From Phaeobacter sp. A36a-5a (GTDB lineage Bacteria; Pseudomonadota; Alphaproteobacteria; Rhodobacterales; Rhodobacteraceae), in the NCBI RefSeq assembly GCF_037911135.1, contig NZ_JBBLYU010000002.1, positions 62,001 to 126,000 on the forward strand: a stretch of 64,000 nucleotides of DNA, given 5' to 3'. The notes under the pieces were generated by a model. That model did no database searches, was not told the DNA's origin, and saw only the letters and a list, made by a program, of their open reading frames with translations. A program made the translations under genes and the position numbers. Below are positions 1 through 10,119 of this stretch, in pieces. Each line of letters starts with the position of its first letter. Position 1 is the first letter of the stretch.

Positions 1-2
1 GT

Positions 3-1361
3 CAATCCGGCATCGTCTATTGTGGGACACGTGCCAAGACCGAAGCGCTGGCGGCGGGGCTGCGCGAGGCGGGCCACGCCGCCTGTTATTATCACGGTGG
101 CATGGACGCCGAGGACCGGCGCGGGGTGGAGACGCGCTTTGCCCGCGAGGACGGTCTGATCGTTGTGGCCACGGTGGCCTTCGGCATGGGTATCGACAAG
201 CCCGATATTCGCTGGGTCGCCCATGCGGATCTGCCCAAATCCATCGAGGCCTATTATCAGGAAATCGGACGCGGTGGCCGCGACGGCGCGCCTGCCGAGA
301 CGCTGACGCTGTTCGGGCCGGAAGATATTCGATTGCGTCGCAGTCAGATCGACGAGGGTCTGGCGCCGCCGGACCGCCGCAGTGCAGACCATGCCCGGCT
401 GAATGCGCTGCTCGGACTGGCCGAAGCGCTGAAATGCCGCCGCCAGACCCTGCTGGCCTATTTCGGCGAGGCGGCTGAGCCCTGCGGCAACTGTGATCTC
501 TGCGACCAGCCGGTGGATGTGTTCGACGGCACCACGGCGGTGCGCAAGGCGCTGTCGGCGATCCTGCGAACGAACGAGACCTATGGATCGGGACATCTGA
601 TCGACATTCTGGTGGGCAATGCGACCGACCGGGTGCGTGACAAGCGGCATGACGATCTGTCGGTCTTTGGCTGTGGCAAGGAATATGGCAAGCGACAGTG
701 GCAGGCGGTGTTCCGGCAGATGATGGGGCATGATCTGGTGCGCCCCGATCCCGAACGCCATGGCGCGCTGCGGATGACCGAGGCGGCGCTGCCGGTTCTG
801 CGCGGTGAACAGGACATTGCGCTGCGCCGCGACACCATCAGCTCTGCCAAGCGCAGCCCTGCGGTAAAGGCGCTGGTGTCGGATGAGGACGCGCCGCTGT
901 TGTCGGCACTGAAAGCCAAGCGGCGCGCGCTGGCCGAGGCGCAGAAAGTGCCGGCTTATGTTATCTTTGCGGATCGCACGCTGATCGAGATGGCCGAAAC
1001 CCGGCCCGATACGCTGGATAAAATGGCGCGGATCGGCGGTGTCGGGGCGAAGAAACTGGAGCGGTATGGCAGCGATTTCCTGTCGGTGATCACCGGCGAG
1101 AGCGCGGCGCTGCACCCGATGCGGCGCAAGCTGGCCGGGCGCGATGCCGGATCGGTTTATGATGCGTTGATGGCTGTGCAGGCGGAGCTGGCGCGGGGCA
1201 GCGACGGAACCGAGAAACCGCTGAGCTGTTCTGCGGCGCAGCTGGCGAAGCTGGCGAAGGTCCGTCCGCAGACTGAAATCGCCATCACAAGGCTGTTAGG
1301 CGAGCGCCGCGCGGAACGTTTTGCAGCGGCGTTTCTGGACGTCTTGCGCGGCGCGGGCTAG
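3..1361 (+). CDS. recQ: ATP-dependent DNA helicase RecQ, 3' part (5' end outside window)
   Basis: C-terminal part of RecQ, a 3'-5' DNA helicase of recombination and replication-fork repair. The open frame runs off the left edge, so the start and the first helicase motifs are missing. Visible in order: the second RecA-like lobe (SGIVYC near base 7, then YYHGGM and the QEIGRGGRDG motif VI region around base 258), a zinc-binding cluster with CGNCDLC near base 484, the RQC winged helix, and a C-terminal HRDC domain containing IGGVGAKKLERYG. The frame ends in TAG only 29 bases before yaaA, so the two may be cotranscribed. The identification is firm; only the N-terminus is unseen. Confidence 0.95.
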   Translation, partial: QSGIVYCGTRAKTEALAAGLREAGHAACYYHGGMDAEDRRGVETRFAREDGLIVVATVAFGMGIDKPDIRWVAHADLPKSIEAYYQEIGRGGRDGAPAETLTLFGPEDIRLRRSQIDEGLAPPDRRSADHARLNALLGLAEALKCRRQTLLAYFGEAAEPCGNCDLCDQPVDVFDGTTAVRKALSAILRTNETYGSGHLIDILVGNATDRVRDKRHDDLSVFGCGKEYGKRQWQAVFRQMMGHDLVRPDPERHGALRMTEAALPVLRGEQDIALRRDTISSAKRSPAVKALVSDEDAPLLSALKAKRRALAEAQKVPAYVIFADRTLIEMAETRPDTLDKMARIGGVGAKKLERYGSDFLSVITGESAALHPMRRKLAGRDAGSVYDALMAVQAELARGSDGTEKPLSCSAAQLAKLAKVRPQTEIAITRLLGERRAERFAAAFLDVLRGAG

Positions 1362-1390
1362 GTCTTGTCCAGAACAGATGGGGGCAGAAT

Positions 1391-2155
1391 ATGCTGGTAG
1401 TGACTTCTCCGGCCAAAAAGCTGGACTGGAGCGAACGCGACGTTGAGATGACATGGCCCGCCATGCACGACGCGGCGGTGGATTTGGCATCCGTGGCGCG
1501 CGATCTGTCGGTCGCCGAGCTGATGAAGCTGATGCATATCAGCGAGGATCTGGGAAAGCTGAACTACGAGAGATTTCAGAGCTTTGCCGCCGATCCGGGC
1601 AGCGATGCCACGCGCCCGGCCGCGCTGGCCTTTGCGGGTGACACCTATCAGGGGCTGGAGGCAGGATCTCTGGATGCGGAGGAAATGGCCTGGGCGCAGG
1701 ACCACTTCCGCATTCTGTCGGGCCTTTACGGGCTGCTGCGGCCGCTGGATGCGATGCAGGCCTACCGGCTGGAGATGGGATCGCGGCTGAAGACGGCAAA
1801 GGGCAAGAATCTCTATGACTACTGGGGGCGGGACATCTCTGATGCGCTGAATGCCCAAGGTGAGGCCATGGGCAGCGATGTGCTGGTGAACTGCGCCAGC
1901 CAGGAGTATTTCGGCGCGGTTGATCGCGAAGCGCTGGCGCTGCGGGTCGTGACGCCTGTCTTCATGGAAGACAAGAACGGCACGCCCAAGGTGGTGAGCT
2001 TTTACGCCAAGCGGGCGCGGGGCGCGATGGCGCGCTACATCATTCAGAACCGGCTAAGCGATCCTGCGGCGTTGCGGGATTTTGACAGCGGCGGCTATCG
2101 CTACATGCCGGAGATGTCGGAGCCGGATCAGCCGGTGTTCCTGCGCGCGGGCTGA
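1391..2155 (+). CDS. yaaA: Peroxide stress protein YaaA (DUF328)
   Basis: 254-residue cytosolic protein of the YaaA/DUF328 family, close to the roughly 258 residues usual in the family. In E. coli YaaA lowers intracellular unincorporated iron during hydrogen peroxide stress, and the fold binds DNA. The family start pattern (M-x-V-V-x-SPAK) is present. So are the conserved internal blocks FAGDTYQGL, LSGLYGLLRPLD, YRLEMG, VNCASQEYF and FYAKRARG, and the C-terminal GGYRY. The gene follows recQ by 29 bases on the same strand and is convergent with the histidine kinase gene, 16 bases away. The family assignment is certain; the physiological role is carried over from E. coli. Confidence 0.93.
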   Translation: MLVVTSPAKKLDWSERDVEMTWPAMHDAAVDLASVARDLSVAELMKLMHISEDLGKLNYERFQSFAADPGSDATRPAALAFAGDTYQGLEAGSLDAEEMAWAQDHFRILSGLYGLLRPLDAMQAYRLEMGSRLKTAKGKNLYDYWGRDISDALNAQGEAMGSDVLVNCASQEYFGAVDREALALRVVTPVFMEDKNGTPKVVSFYAKRARGAMARYIIQNRLSDPAALRDFDSGGYRYMPEMSEPDQPVFLRAG

Positions 2156-2171
2156 GCGGGGCCGGTGCAGA

Positions 2172-4502
2172 TCAGGCGGCGCCGGTCTGGGTGAGGTCGT
2201 CATCCGCCAGCGGCGCCGCCTCGGCAGGCAGATAGGCGTGAATACGTTCGTGGATCAGCGCCTTGCGCAGGGGTTTGGTCAGGTAGTGATCCAGACCTGC
2301 GGCGAGAATCCCGTCTGAATCGCCGGCCATGGCATGGGCCGTGAGGGCGACAACCGGCGTGTAGATGCCGGTGCCGTGTTCCAGCGCGCGGATTTTCTGC
2401 GTTGCCTCCTTGCCGTCCATCACCGGCATCGAGATATCCATGAAAATCAGGTCAGGCTGGAAGGACTGATAGGCCTCCACCGCCTCAATCCCGTTGCTGG
2501 CAAATTGCAGATCTATGTTCAGATCTTTCACCATTTTGCGGAACACAAGCTGATTGGTCCGGTTGTCTTCTGCTGCCAGAATCCGCATCAGCCGGGGCGT
2601 CGGGGTGGCATCGACCGCCGCGGCGATCGGGGCCGGCGCCAGGGTCGGCGCCACGGTCGGGGAGGGCGCCGGGGCCGTTGGCTGCGCTGACGGCAGCGGT
2701 GTGGCCACCGTGTCGAGCACCTGCGGTGTGGCTGCAACCGGCTCAACCATATCTGCGGCACGCGCCGCTGATCCACGCTTGGGCAGGTCGACAAGCCGCT
2801 GGAACAGCTCGTCCCGCTGGATCGGTTTCAGCAGCACGCTGTCTGTCACGGATTGTACAACCGCGTTGCTGGCTGCTGTGGGGTCGCTGCTGAGCATGAG
2901 GATCGGCACACTGGCAAAGGAGCCGGAGCGCAGTTTGCGGGCCAGTTCGACCCCATCCTGATCGGGCAGTTGTTCATCGCAGATGACCAGATCGACGTCC
3001 TCAGGCATCTGGGCAATTGCGGTGGTGCCATTGTCAAAGACCGTCACATCCAGCCCCAGCGTCGCCAGCTGTTTGCTGAGCACGTCGCGCATGACCGATT
3101 GGGACTCGATAACCACGACCTGACACAGCCCCTTGGGCAGCGTCGGGATGCTGGTTGAAGCGCCCTCTGCCAGTGGCAGCTCCATGCGGAAACCGAAACA
3201 GGACCCCTTGCCCTCCTCGCTTTCGACCCAGATTTCGCCGCCCATCAGTTCAATCAGCCGCTTTGAGATCGCAAGGCCAAGGCCGGTGCCCTCAAACTGG
3301 CGATTGCGCTCATCCTCGACCTGATTGAATTCGCCAAAGATGTCCTGCACCTTCTCTGCGGGGATACCGATGCCGGTGTCTTCGATGGTGACATGGATCG
3401 AACAGATCTTGTCGTCAGCATTGGAGATGCCGGTGATTTGCAGGGCAACATGACCTTCTGAGGTGAATTTCACCGCGTTGCCGACAAGATTGGTGAGCAC
3501 CTGGCGAATGCGTCCGGGATCCCCGACGAAGCTGGTTGGCAGGAACAGATCGTAGTCCAGCAGCAGTGTCAGACCCTTGTCCCGTGCCGTGGGCTGAAGC
3601 AGCATCAGCACCTCATGCACACTGCGCTCCAGGTCAAAGGGTTCAGGGTGCAGCTGCAGTTTCTGCGCCTCGATCTTGGAATAGTCGAGCACGTCATTGA
3701 TGATGACCAAAAGCGCCTCGCCGGAGTTTTTGATCGTGTTGGCGTAGAGCTGTTGTTCCTCGTTCAGATTGGTGTCGCTGAGCAGCTCGGCCATGCCGAC
3801 AACACCGTTCATCGGGGTGCGAATCTCATGGGACATATTGGCCAGGAAGGCGGATTTGGCACGATTTGCGGCCTCGGCCCGCTCGCGGGCGGCCTCAAGC
3901 TCCTCCTCGTATTGGACGGTGGAGGTGATATCGAGCGCCAGGCTGACCATATCGCCGCCATGGCCGCGCTGATCCAGCAGCCGCAGGTAGCGGTCGTCCC
4001 ACATCCGTACGACCACAGGTTCGGGGGAGGGCGACAGCCAGCGCTCCGACATCTGGGCGCGCCAGTGATCGGGATCCTGTTCTCCGGTGTTCACCAGCCC
4101 CTCATCGGTGAGAATCTGCAGGATCCGTACGTAGGAGACGCCAGGCGCCACTTCCTCCAGCCCGTCGAACAGGTCGAGATAGGCGCCATTGGCGCCGATC
4201 AGTTTGCTGTCGGCATCAAAGAAGGCAAAGCCGTCCTGAAAGGCCTGGATCGAATGCCAAAGCCGTCGCTCGGCGCGCTCAACCTTTTCGTTGGCGGTGG
4301 ACAGGTCCGATTTCACCTTGGCGTTTTCGTCGCGCACCGTCGCGACTTCGGCCTGGGTGACGCCGATCTGGCGGGTCAGTGCCAGCGCATGGCGCCCGAG
4401 TTTGCGGTTGGCTGCCGAAAGTTCCGCCTGCTTCAATTCAAGCAGGCGCTCCGCCGCGAGACGCGCGCGTCGTTCTTCCGTCAATCTGTCAGCAAGGTTC
4501 AT
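2172..4502 (-). CDS. Hybrid sensor histidine kinase with two receiver domains
   Basis: About 776 residues. No signal peptide or membrane segment is seen; the N-terminus (residues 1-80) is a charged predicted coiled coil. A PAS-like region follows (80-195), then a second short coiled coil, HisKA with the phospho-accepting His225 in [11 protein letters not shown], and an HATPase domain (N-box [10 protein letters not shown] boxes DTGIGIP and GTGLGLAI). Receiver 1 (about 460-575) has Asp509 and Lys559. An Ala/Pro-rich linker leads to receiver 2 (about 640-755) with Asp689. There is no Hpt domain, so an external phosphotransfer partner is expected. I chose the ATG at 4502, which has GGAG nine bases upstream; a GTG at 4517 would add five residues. 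The signal sensed is unknown. Confidence 0.9.
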   Translation of the reverse strand: MNLADRLTEERRARLAAERLLELKQAELSAANRKLGRHALALTRQIGVTQAEVATVRDENAKVKSDLSTANEKVERAERRLWHSIQAFQDGFAFFDADSKLIGANGAYLDLFDGLEEVAPGVSYVRILQILTDEGLVNTGEQDPDHWRAQMSERWLSPSPEPVVVRMWDDRYLRLLDQRGHGGDMVSLALDITSTVQYEEELEAARERAEAANRAKSAFLANMSHEIRTPMNGVVGMAELLSDTNLNEEQQLYANTIKNSGEALLVIINDVLDYSKIEAQKLQLHPEPFDLERSVHEVLMLLQPTARDKGLTLLLDYDLFLPTSFVGDPGRIRQVLTNLVGNAVKFTSEGHVALQITGISNADDKICSIHVTIEDTGIGIPAEKVQDIFGEFNQVEDERNRQFEGTGLGLAISKRLIELMGGEIWVESEEGKGSCFGFRMELPLAEGASTSIPTLPKGLCQVVVIESQSVMRDVLSKQLATLGLDVTVFDNGTTAIAQMPEDVDLVICDEQLPDQDGVELARKLRSGSFASVPILMLSSDPTAASNAVVQSVTDSVLLKPIQRDELFQRLVDLPKRGSAARAADMVEPVAATPQVLDTVATPLPSAQPTAPAPSPTVAPTLAPAPIAAAVDATPTPRLMRILAAEDNRTNQLVFRKMVKDLNIDLQFASNGIEAVEAYQSFQPDLIFMDISMPVMDGKEATQKIRALEHGTGIYTPVVALTAHAMAGDSDGILAAGLDHYLTKPLRKALIHERIHAYLPAEAAPLADDDLTQTGAA

Positions 4503-4536
4503 CCCTGCGAACTCCACATAAAACCAACACGACCTG

Positions 4537-4559
4537 TCTGCCCTACTTTGGCGGGCAGA
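4537..4559. promoter_or_regulatory. Inverted repeat in the divergent histidine kinase / A2M promoter region
   Basis: A 7-base perfect inverted repeat, TCTGCCC ... GGGCAGA, separated by 9 bases, lies in the 151-base divergent gap between the kinase gene and the alpha-2-macroglobulin gene. It could be an operator or a small hairpin in the kinase leader. No regulator can be assigned and the arms are short, so chance is possible. Confidence 0.3.
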
Positions 4560-4653
4560 GATTAAATTGAGATTAGTTCATCTGTTACGTTGCGATATCT
4601 TGCTATGGCGTTAACCCCGTGCCAGCCTCTTGGCAGGTCTGGAGGGTTCTATT

Positions 4654-7600
4654 GTGCGTGTGCCTGTTTCATTTGTTGTACTTTTGTGCGGTTGGCTTGT
4701 TCAACCATTAGTTGTTTTCGCTGATTCAATTTTTCCGGAAACGCGCTATGTCATTCAGCGCGACACCGATCATTTCGGGGCCGATCTTGGGCCGCTTTTT
4801 GACACCGATATGCGCAGTTGCGCGCGGGCTTGTTCGGCACAGACCGATTGTGTCGGGTTTGCCTTCAACAGCCGATCAAACGCCTGTTTCCCAAAATCGG
4901 CGATGGATCAGCCGTCGCCCTATGACGGGGCGTTTTCAGCGCATAAGCTTCTCGCCGGTGCGGCAGAGAAGCAGGCGGCCAAACAGCGCGCCGCGGCCTT
5001 GCAGGGGCTGGAGGTTGCGGATCTGGCTGCGGTGTCCAAACAGGCAGAAAACCTTGGCCTGCGCTTTCCAACGGGTGGATCCAGCGTTGAGGATCTGATT
5101 GCTGCGGCGCAGGGGGCACCGTCGGCAGCGGCGCTGCGGTGGGTTGCCGAGGCTGTGGTGCTGAGTGATCGCGGCGATCTGTGGCTTGACTATTCCCGCA
5201 GGCTGCTGCGTCAGGAACTCAACGGATCCGCCCAACGCCGCGCCCATGAAGAGGCCTTTGCGGCAGCGCTCAATGCCTATCTGCGCAGTTCGCAGCCGGC
5301 GGCGCAGGCGGCCGGATTGATCACCGCCGCAGAGGCGTTGGAACAGCTGGGGCGGGGACGTGCCGCGCTGGCGGTTCTGCGGCTGGCGGCAGATCGTGAC
5401 ACCAGCGCGAAACTGTCGCTACGTCTGGATGAGGCAATTGCCAAATATGGATTTCGTGTCACCGGGAGCCGGGTTGAGAGCGACAGTGCATCGCCCCGCA
5501 TTTGTGTCGAATTTTCTGAAGATTTGGTACGCAGCGGGATCGACTACAGCGACTTTGTAAAACTGGCCGATCCGCGTCTGGTTGCCGAGTCGACCGCGCG
5601 CGAGCTGTGTATCGACGGTGTGGAGCATGGCACCCGCTACCGGGTGATGCTGCGGCGCGGGCTGCCGGCGGCAACCGGCGAGAGATTGGCCAAGGATGTA
5701 ACGCTGACCCACTACGTGCGGGATCGCGCCCCCAACGTGCGATTCTCCGGGCGGTCCTATGTGCTGCCCAAGGGGGATCAGGTGGCGGTGCCGGTTGAGA
5801 CGGTAAACGCGACCACGCTCGATCTGCGCCTGCGCGGTGTGAGCGATCGCAACCTGCTGCGAACCCTACAGGAGGATTATTTTGCCCGGCCGCTTTCGCA
5901 GTGGCAGGATGAACATTTCGCCAGCGATATTGCCGAGGAAATCTGGACCGGCACCGCGGAGGTCCAGCAGGATCTGAACCAATCGGTGACCACACGGCTG
6001 CCGCTTGATGAGGCGCTGGCGGATCAGCCGGTAGGTCTTTATGCGCTGAGCGCGCAGGTTCCGGGGGCCGATCCCTATGAGGCGCCTGCGGCAACCCAAT
6101 GGTTCGTGCTGACGGATCTGGGTTTGAGCACCATGCTGGGCAGTGATGGGCTGCATGTGCAGGTACAGGGACTGGCAGATGCCGCGCCGCGCGCGGGCGT
6201 TCGTTTGCAGCTGGTCTCCAATGCCAACGCGGTGCTGGGGACGGCAGTCAGCGACGCTGACGGCTATGCCCGTTTCGACGCGGGGTTGACCCGTGGAGAG
6301 GGGGCATCGGCTCCGGCTGTCATCATGGCGCTGACCGGCGAGGAGGACGCGGCGGAGGTCGATTTTGCCTTTCTCTCATTGCGGGACGCCGCCTTTGATC
6401 TGTCGGACCGGGGGGTGGAGGGGCGTTTGGCGCCGGGTCCGATTGACGTGTTCCTGACCACTGATCGGGGGGCTTATCGTGCGGGTGAGGTGATTCATGC
6501 GACCGCCCTTGCCCGTGATCCGAGGGCCGAGGCGCTTCCGGGCGTGCCCTTGATCGCGGTTCTGAACCGCCCGGACGGGGTCGAATACGCCCGGGTGGTT
6601 TCCGATCAGGGGGTGCTGGGCGGCCATGTGTTCCGCCTGCCGATTGGCGATACGGCACCGCGCGGAACCTGGCGGTTGTCGATCCTGTCGGACCCCGAAG
6701 CCCCGGCGCTGGCCAGCAGGCAAATTCTGGTCGAGGATTTTCTGCCTGAACGCATTGATTTCACGCAAGAGCTGGCGGCAGGAGCCGACCAAGGTCTGCG
6801 TCCGGGCACAAGCGCCCCATTGCGGATCGAAGCGCGGTATCTGTTTGGTGCCCCGGGCCGCGACCTGACTATCGAGGGCGAGGTGACCCTGCGTCCGGCG
6901 GAACAGGTGAGCGGTTGGACGGGCTATCGCTTTGGTCGCCATGACGAGGTCGTCGCGCCGCAGAGCCGCTATTTCGGCGGGATGAGCACCGATGCCTCGG
7001 GTCTGGGCGTGGTTACCGTGACACTGCCGGAGATTGACGCGCCGGGTCAGCCTCTGATTGCGGAGGTGACCACCCGGCTGGCCGATGGGGGCGCGCGACC
7101 CGTCGAACGGCAGATGACTGTGCCCATGCAGCCTGACGGGCCGGTGATTGGTATCAAGCCGCTTTTTGAAGAGGTCGTCGCAGAGGGCGATGCAGCGCGG
7201 TTTTCGGTGATTGCGCTGGCCCCGGACGGTAGCACGCGGGATATGCCGGTCACATGGAGTTTGAACCGGGTGGAAACCCGCTACCAGTGGTATCAGCTCT
7301 ACGGCAACTGGAACTGGGAGCCGACCACCCGGCGCAGCCGGATCGCGACGGGTGAGGCAACCCTGAGCGCGGCGACGCCTCTGGTGCTGGAGCAGCCGGT
7401 GGACTGGGGCCGGTATGAGCTGGTGATCGAACATCGGGGCACGCCCTATGTGGCGGCTTCGACCGATTTCTATGCAGGGTGGTATGTGCCTGACGAGGGG
7501 GCGGATACGCCCGACCAGCTGGACGTCTTTCTTGATCGCGACAGTTATCAGCCCGGCGATACAGCGCGGTTGCGGCTGGTCACCCGCGCGGCTGGCACGG

Positions 7601-10119
7601 CTCTGGTTTCGGTGATGTCGAACCGGTTGATCAGCCGCCAGATGGTCGAGGTTCCCGCCGGGGAGACGGTGATTCCACTGGCAGTTGGTGCCGACTGGGG
7701 CAGCGGGGCATATGTCTCGGCGATGGTGGTGCAGCCGCTTGCTGGCAAGGCGGATCAGACCCCGACCCGCGCATTGGGGCTTGCCCATGCTCGCGTCATT
7801 CGCCCTGGCCAGGCGCTGGAAGTAACCTTGGACCTGCCGGAGGTGGCCCGACCCCGCCGGACACAGCTGGCCCGCGTCGAGGTCGCGGGGGCCGCTCCCG
7901 GTGAAGAGGTCTGGCTGACGCTGGCGGCGGTTGATCTTGGGATTTTGAACCTCACCGGGTTTCAGAGCCCGGACCCCCTAGCGCATTACTATGGCCAGCG
8001 GCGGCTCGGGATGGAGCTGCGGGATCTTTACGGTCGCCTGATCGAGAGTGGCAACGGCGCCTTGGGCCGGGTGCGCTCCGGCGGCGATGCTGGGGCGGGG
8101 ATGCGACTGCAGTCGCCGCCACCGACGCAGGATCTGATGGCGGTGTTTTCCGGTCCGGTGAAGGTCAAGGCCGATGGAACGGCCGAGGTGCCGATCGCGC
8201 TGCCAGCGTTTAACGGCACGGTGCGGGTGATGGCTGTCGCCTGGTCGCAAGATGCGGTTGGACAGGCGGAGCGGGACATGGTGGTGCGCGATCCGATCGT
8301 GGTGAGCGCCAATGCCCCGCGTTTTCTGGCGCCCGGAGACAGCAGCCGGGTTCTTGTGGAGCTCACTCATGCAGATGGGCCCGCAGGCCAACTGAGCCTT
8401 GCGGCGCGGGTCCTTGGCGGCGGGCTTGAGATCGGGACATTGCCGCAAGTCCTGGAGCTGGCCGATGGCGCAGATACCACCCTGATGCTGCCGGTCGAAG
8501 CGCTGGCTGTCGGAGATCCGGAGATTGAGCTCGCCGTGACGACACCAGAGGGCGAAACGCTGATCCAGACGCTGCGCCTGCCGGTGCGGGCCAATGATCC
8601 GATGGTTGCCACAACCAGACGGTTCAGGCTGGCGGCGGGGGATAGTTTTCTGTTCTCATCTGACGTCTTTACCGGGCTGCGACCGGGCGGCGCGCGGGCA
8701 GTGATGTCTGCGGGGCCGCTGGCGCGGTTCGACGTGCCGGGTCTGCTGACGGGCCTCGACCTCTACCCCTATGGCTGTACCGAGCAGATCACATCCCGGG
8801 CGCTGCCGTTGCTGTATCTGTCGTCGGTGGCACGGGCTGCCGGGTTGGGTGACGGGCCGCAGGTTGACGCCCGGATTGACAGCGCCATTCAGCAGGTGCT
8901 GTCGCGGCAGGCCAGCAATGGCGGTTTTGGTCTGTGGCGCGCCGAAAGCGGTGATTTCTGGCTGGATGCTTATGCCAGCGATTTTCTGAGCCGCGCGCGT
9001 GTGCAGGGCTATCAGGTCGCTGACACCCGGTTCCGGCAGGCCTTGGACAACCTGCGCAACCGGGTGAATTATGCCCCCGATTTCGAGAATGGAGGTGAGG
9101 ACATCGCCTATGCGCTGCTGGTGCTGGCGCGCGAGGGGGAGGCGGCGATGGGCGATCTGCGCTATTACGCCGACGTTAAGGCTGCGGATTTCGCCACACC
9201 CCTGGCCGTTGCCCAGATCGGGGCGGCGCTGGCGGCCTATGGCGATCAGCGCCGGGCCGATCAGATGTTTGCCCGGGCGGCCTCTATGTTGCAGGGGGAT
9301 GATCCCGATCCGACCCTGTGGCGCGCCGACTATGGCAGCCAGCGCCGCGATCAGGCCGGTGTTCTGGCCTTGGCCAGCGAGGCCGGTTCGCAGGCGGTGG
9401 ACAGCCGTCGTCTGAGCGCGGGCCTGACAGCCGATGGCCGGCTGCTGTCCACGCAGGAAAGCGCCTGGACGCTGATGGCGGCTCATGCGCTGATCGAGGG
9501 CGGTGGTGGCTCCGGTCTGCTGGTCAATGGGCAGGCGACGGACGGGCCATTTGTTGAGGTCTTGGATGGGGATCAGGATCGCGATCCGCTGGCGCTGACG
9601 GCCGCCTCGGGCAAGGAGGTCGATATCACCCTCACCACCCTTGGCGTTCCGCTGGTGGCAGCGCCGGCAGGGGGAACTGGCTACAGCATCGAGCGGAGCT
9701 ATTACACACTGGAGGGCGAGGCGCTGGCTCCGGATCAGTTCACGGTTGGCGACCGCTTTGTCACCGTGCTGCGGGTGGTCGCGTTTGAGCCGGGTGGCGC
9801 GCGGTTGATGATCAATGATCCGCTGCCTGCGGGGCTGGAGATTGATAATCCCAGCCTGCTGCGATCCGGTGATCTGAGCGGGCTAGACTGGCTGACGCTG
9901 AGCGACGCGCGACATGCAGAATTCCGTGCGGACCGGTTTCTGGCGGCTGTCGATCTGCGGAGGGGCCGCGGCGACGAGGCCGGGGCGCCGGTGACGCTGG
10001 CCTATGTGGCGCGGGCGGTGACGCCCGGACTGTTCCACCACCCGGCGGCGTCGGTTGAGGATATGTACCGGCCCGCCAGCCGGGCCCGCACCGCCACCGG
10101 GCGCGTGCAGGTCCGGTGA
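4654..10119 (+). CDS. Alpha-2-macroglobulin family protein with N-terminal PAN/Apple-like domain
   Basis: A 1821-residue exported protein of the bacterial alpha-2-macroglobulin (A2M) family. These proteins are thought to trap attacking proteases in the periplasm by a reactive thioester. The start is GTG at 4654, because GGAGG lies eight bases upstream and it opens a signal peptide (MRVPVSFVVLLCGW) with a type I cleavage site after residue 23 (FA/DS). Residues 24-100 form a Cys-containing PAN/Apple-like module. Macroglobulin-type beta domains follow, and the thioester motif GCTEQ is intact with Cys1375. The helical thioester domain comes next (SNGGFGLW at about 1430), then C-terminal beta domains. 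The stop overlaps the pbpC start by four bases, the classic A2M/PBP1C arrangement. Unlike E. coli YfhM, no lipobox is evident. Confidence 0.92.
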   Translation: MRVPVSFVVLLCGWLVQPLVVFADSIFPETRYVIQRDTDHFGADLGPLFDTDMRSCARACSAQTDCVGFAFNSRSNACFPKSAMDQPSPYDGAFSAHKLLAGAAEKQAAKQRAAALQGLEVADLAAVSKQAENLGLRFPTGGSSVEDLIAAAQGAPSAAALRWVAEAVVLSDRGDLWLDYSRRLLRQELNGSAQRRAHEEAFAAALNAYLRSSQPAAQAAGLITAAEALEQLGRGRAALAVLRLAADRDTSAKLSLRLDEAIAKYGFRVTGSRVESDSASPRICVEFSEDLVRSGIDYSDFVKLADPRLVAESTARELCIDGVEHGTRYRVMLRRGLPAATGERLAKDVTLTHYVRDRAPNVRFSGRSYVLPKGDQVAVPVETVNATTLDLRLRGVSDRNLLRTLQEDYFARPLSQWQDEHFASDIAEEIWTGTAEVQQDLNQSVTTRLPLDEALADQPVGLYALSAQVPGADPYEAPAATQWFVLTDLGLSTMLGSDGLHVQVQGLADAAPRAGVRLQLVSNANAVLGTAVSDADGYARFDAGLTRGEGASAPAVIMALTGEEDAAEVDFAFLSLRDAAFDLSDRGVEGRLAPGPIDVFLTTDRGAYRAGEVIHATALARDPRAEALPGVPLIAVLNRPDGVEYARVVSDQGVLGGHVFRLPIGDTAPRGTWRLSILSDPEAPALASRQILVEDFLPERIDFTQELAAGADQGLRPGTSAPLRIEARYLFGAPGRDLTIEGEVTLRPAEQVSGWTGYRFGRHDEVVAPQSRYFGGMSTDASGLGVVTVTLPEIDAPGQPLIAEVTTRLADGGARPVERQMTVPMQPDGPVIGIKPLFEEVVAEGDAARFSVIALAPDGSTRDMPVTWSLNRVETRYQWYQLYGNWNWEPTTRRSRIATGEATLSAATPLVLEQPVDWGRYELVIEHRGTPYVAASTDFYAGWYVPDEGADTPDQLDVFLDRDSYQPGDTARLRLVTRAAGTALVSVMSNRLISRQMVEVPAGETVIPLAVGADWGSGAYVSAMVVQPLAGKADQTPTRALGLAHARVIRPGQALEVTLDLPEVARPRRTQLARVEVAGAAPGEEVWLTLAAVDLGILNLTGFQSPDPLAHYYGQRRLGMELRDLYGRLIESGNGALGRVRSGGDAGAGMRLQSPPPTQDLMAVFSGPVKVKADGTAEVPIALPAFNGTVRVMAVAWSQDAVGQAERDMVVRDPIVVSANAPRFLAPGDSSRVLVELTHADGPAGQLSLAARVLGGGLEIGTLPQVLELADGADTTLMLPVEALAVGDPEIELAVTTPEGETLIQTLRLPVRANDPMVATTRRFRLAAGDSFLFSSDVFTGLRPGGARAVMSAGPLARFDVPGLLTGLDLYPYGCTEQITSRALPLLYLSSVARAAGLGDGPQVDARIDSAIQQVLSRQASNGGFGLWRAESGDFWLDAYASDFLSRARVQGYQVADTRFRQALDNLRNRVNYAPDFENGGEDIAYALLVLAREGEAAMGDLRYYADVKAADFATPLAVAQIGAALAAYGDQRRADQMFARAASMLQGDDPDPTLWRADYGSQRRDQAGVLALASEAGSQAVDSRRLSAGLTADGRLLSTQESAWTLMAAHALIEGGGGSGLLVNGQATDGPFVEVLDGDQDRDPLALTAASGKEVDITLTTLGVPLVAAPAGGTGYSIERSYYTLEGEALAPDQFTVGDRFVTVLRVVAFEPGGARLMINDPLPAGLEIDNPSLLRSGDLSGLDWLTLSDARHAEFRADRFLAAVDLRRGRGDEAGAPVTLAYVARAVTPGLFHHPAASVEDMYRPASRARTATGRVQVR

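Noticed and set aside
6376-7788. 470-codon minus-strand frame inside the A2M gene
   Set aside because: The A2M reading is continuous with a signal peptide and thioester; the antisense frame is a by-product of codon bias.
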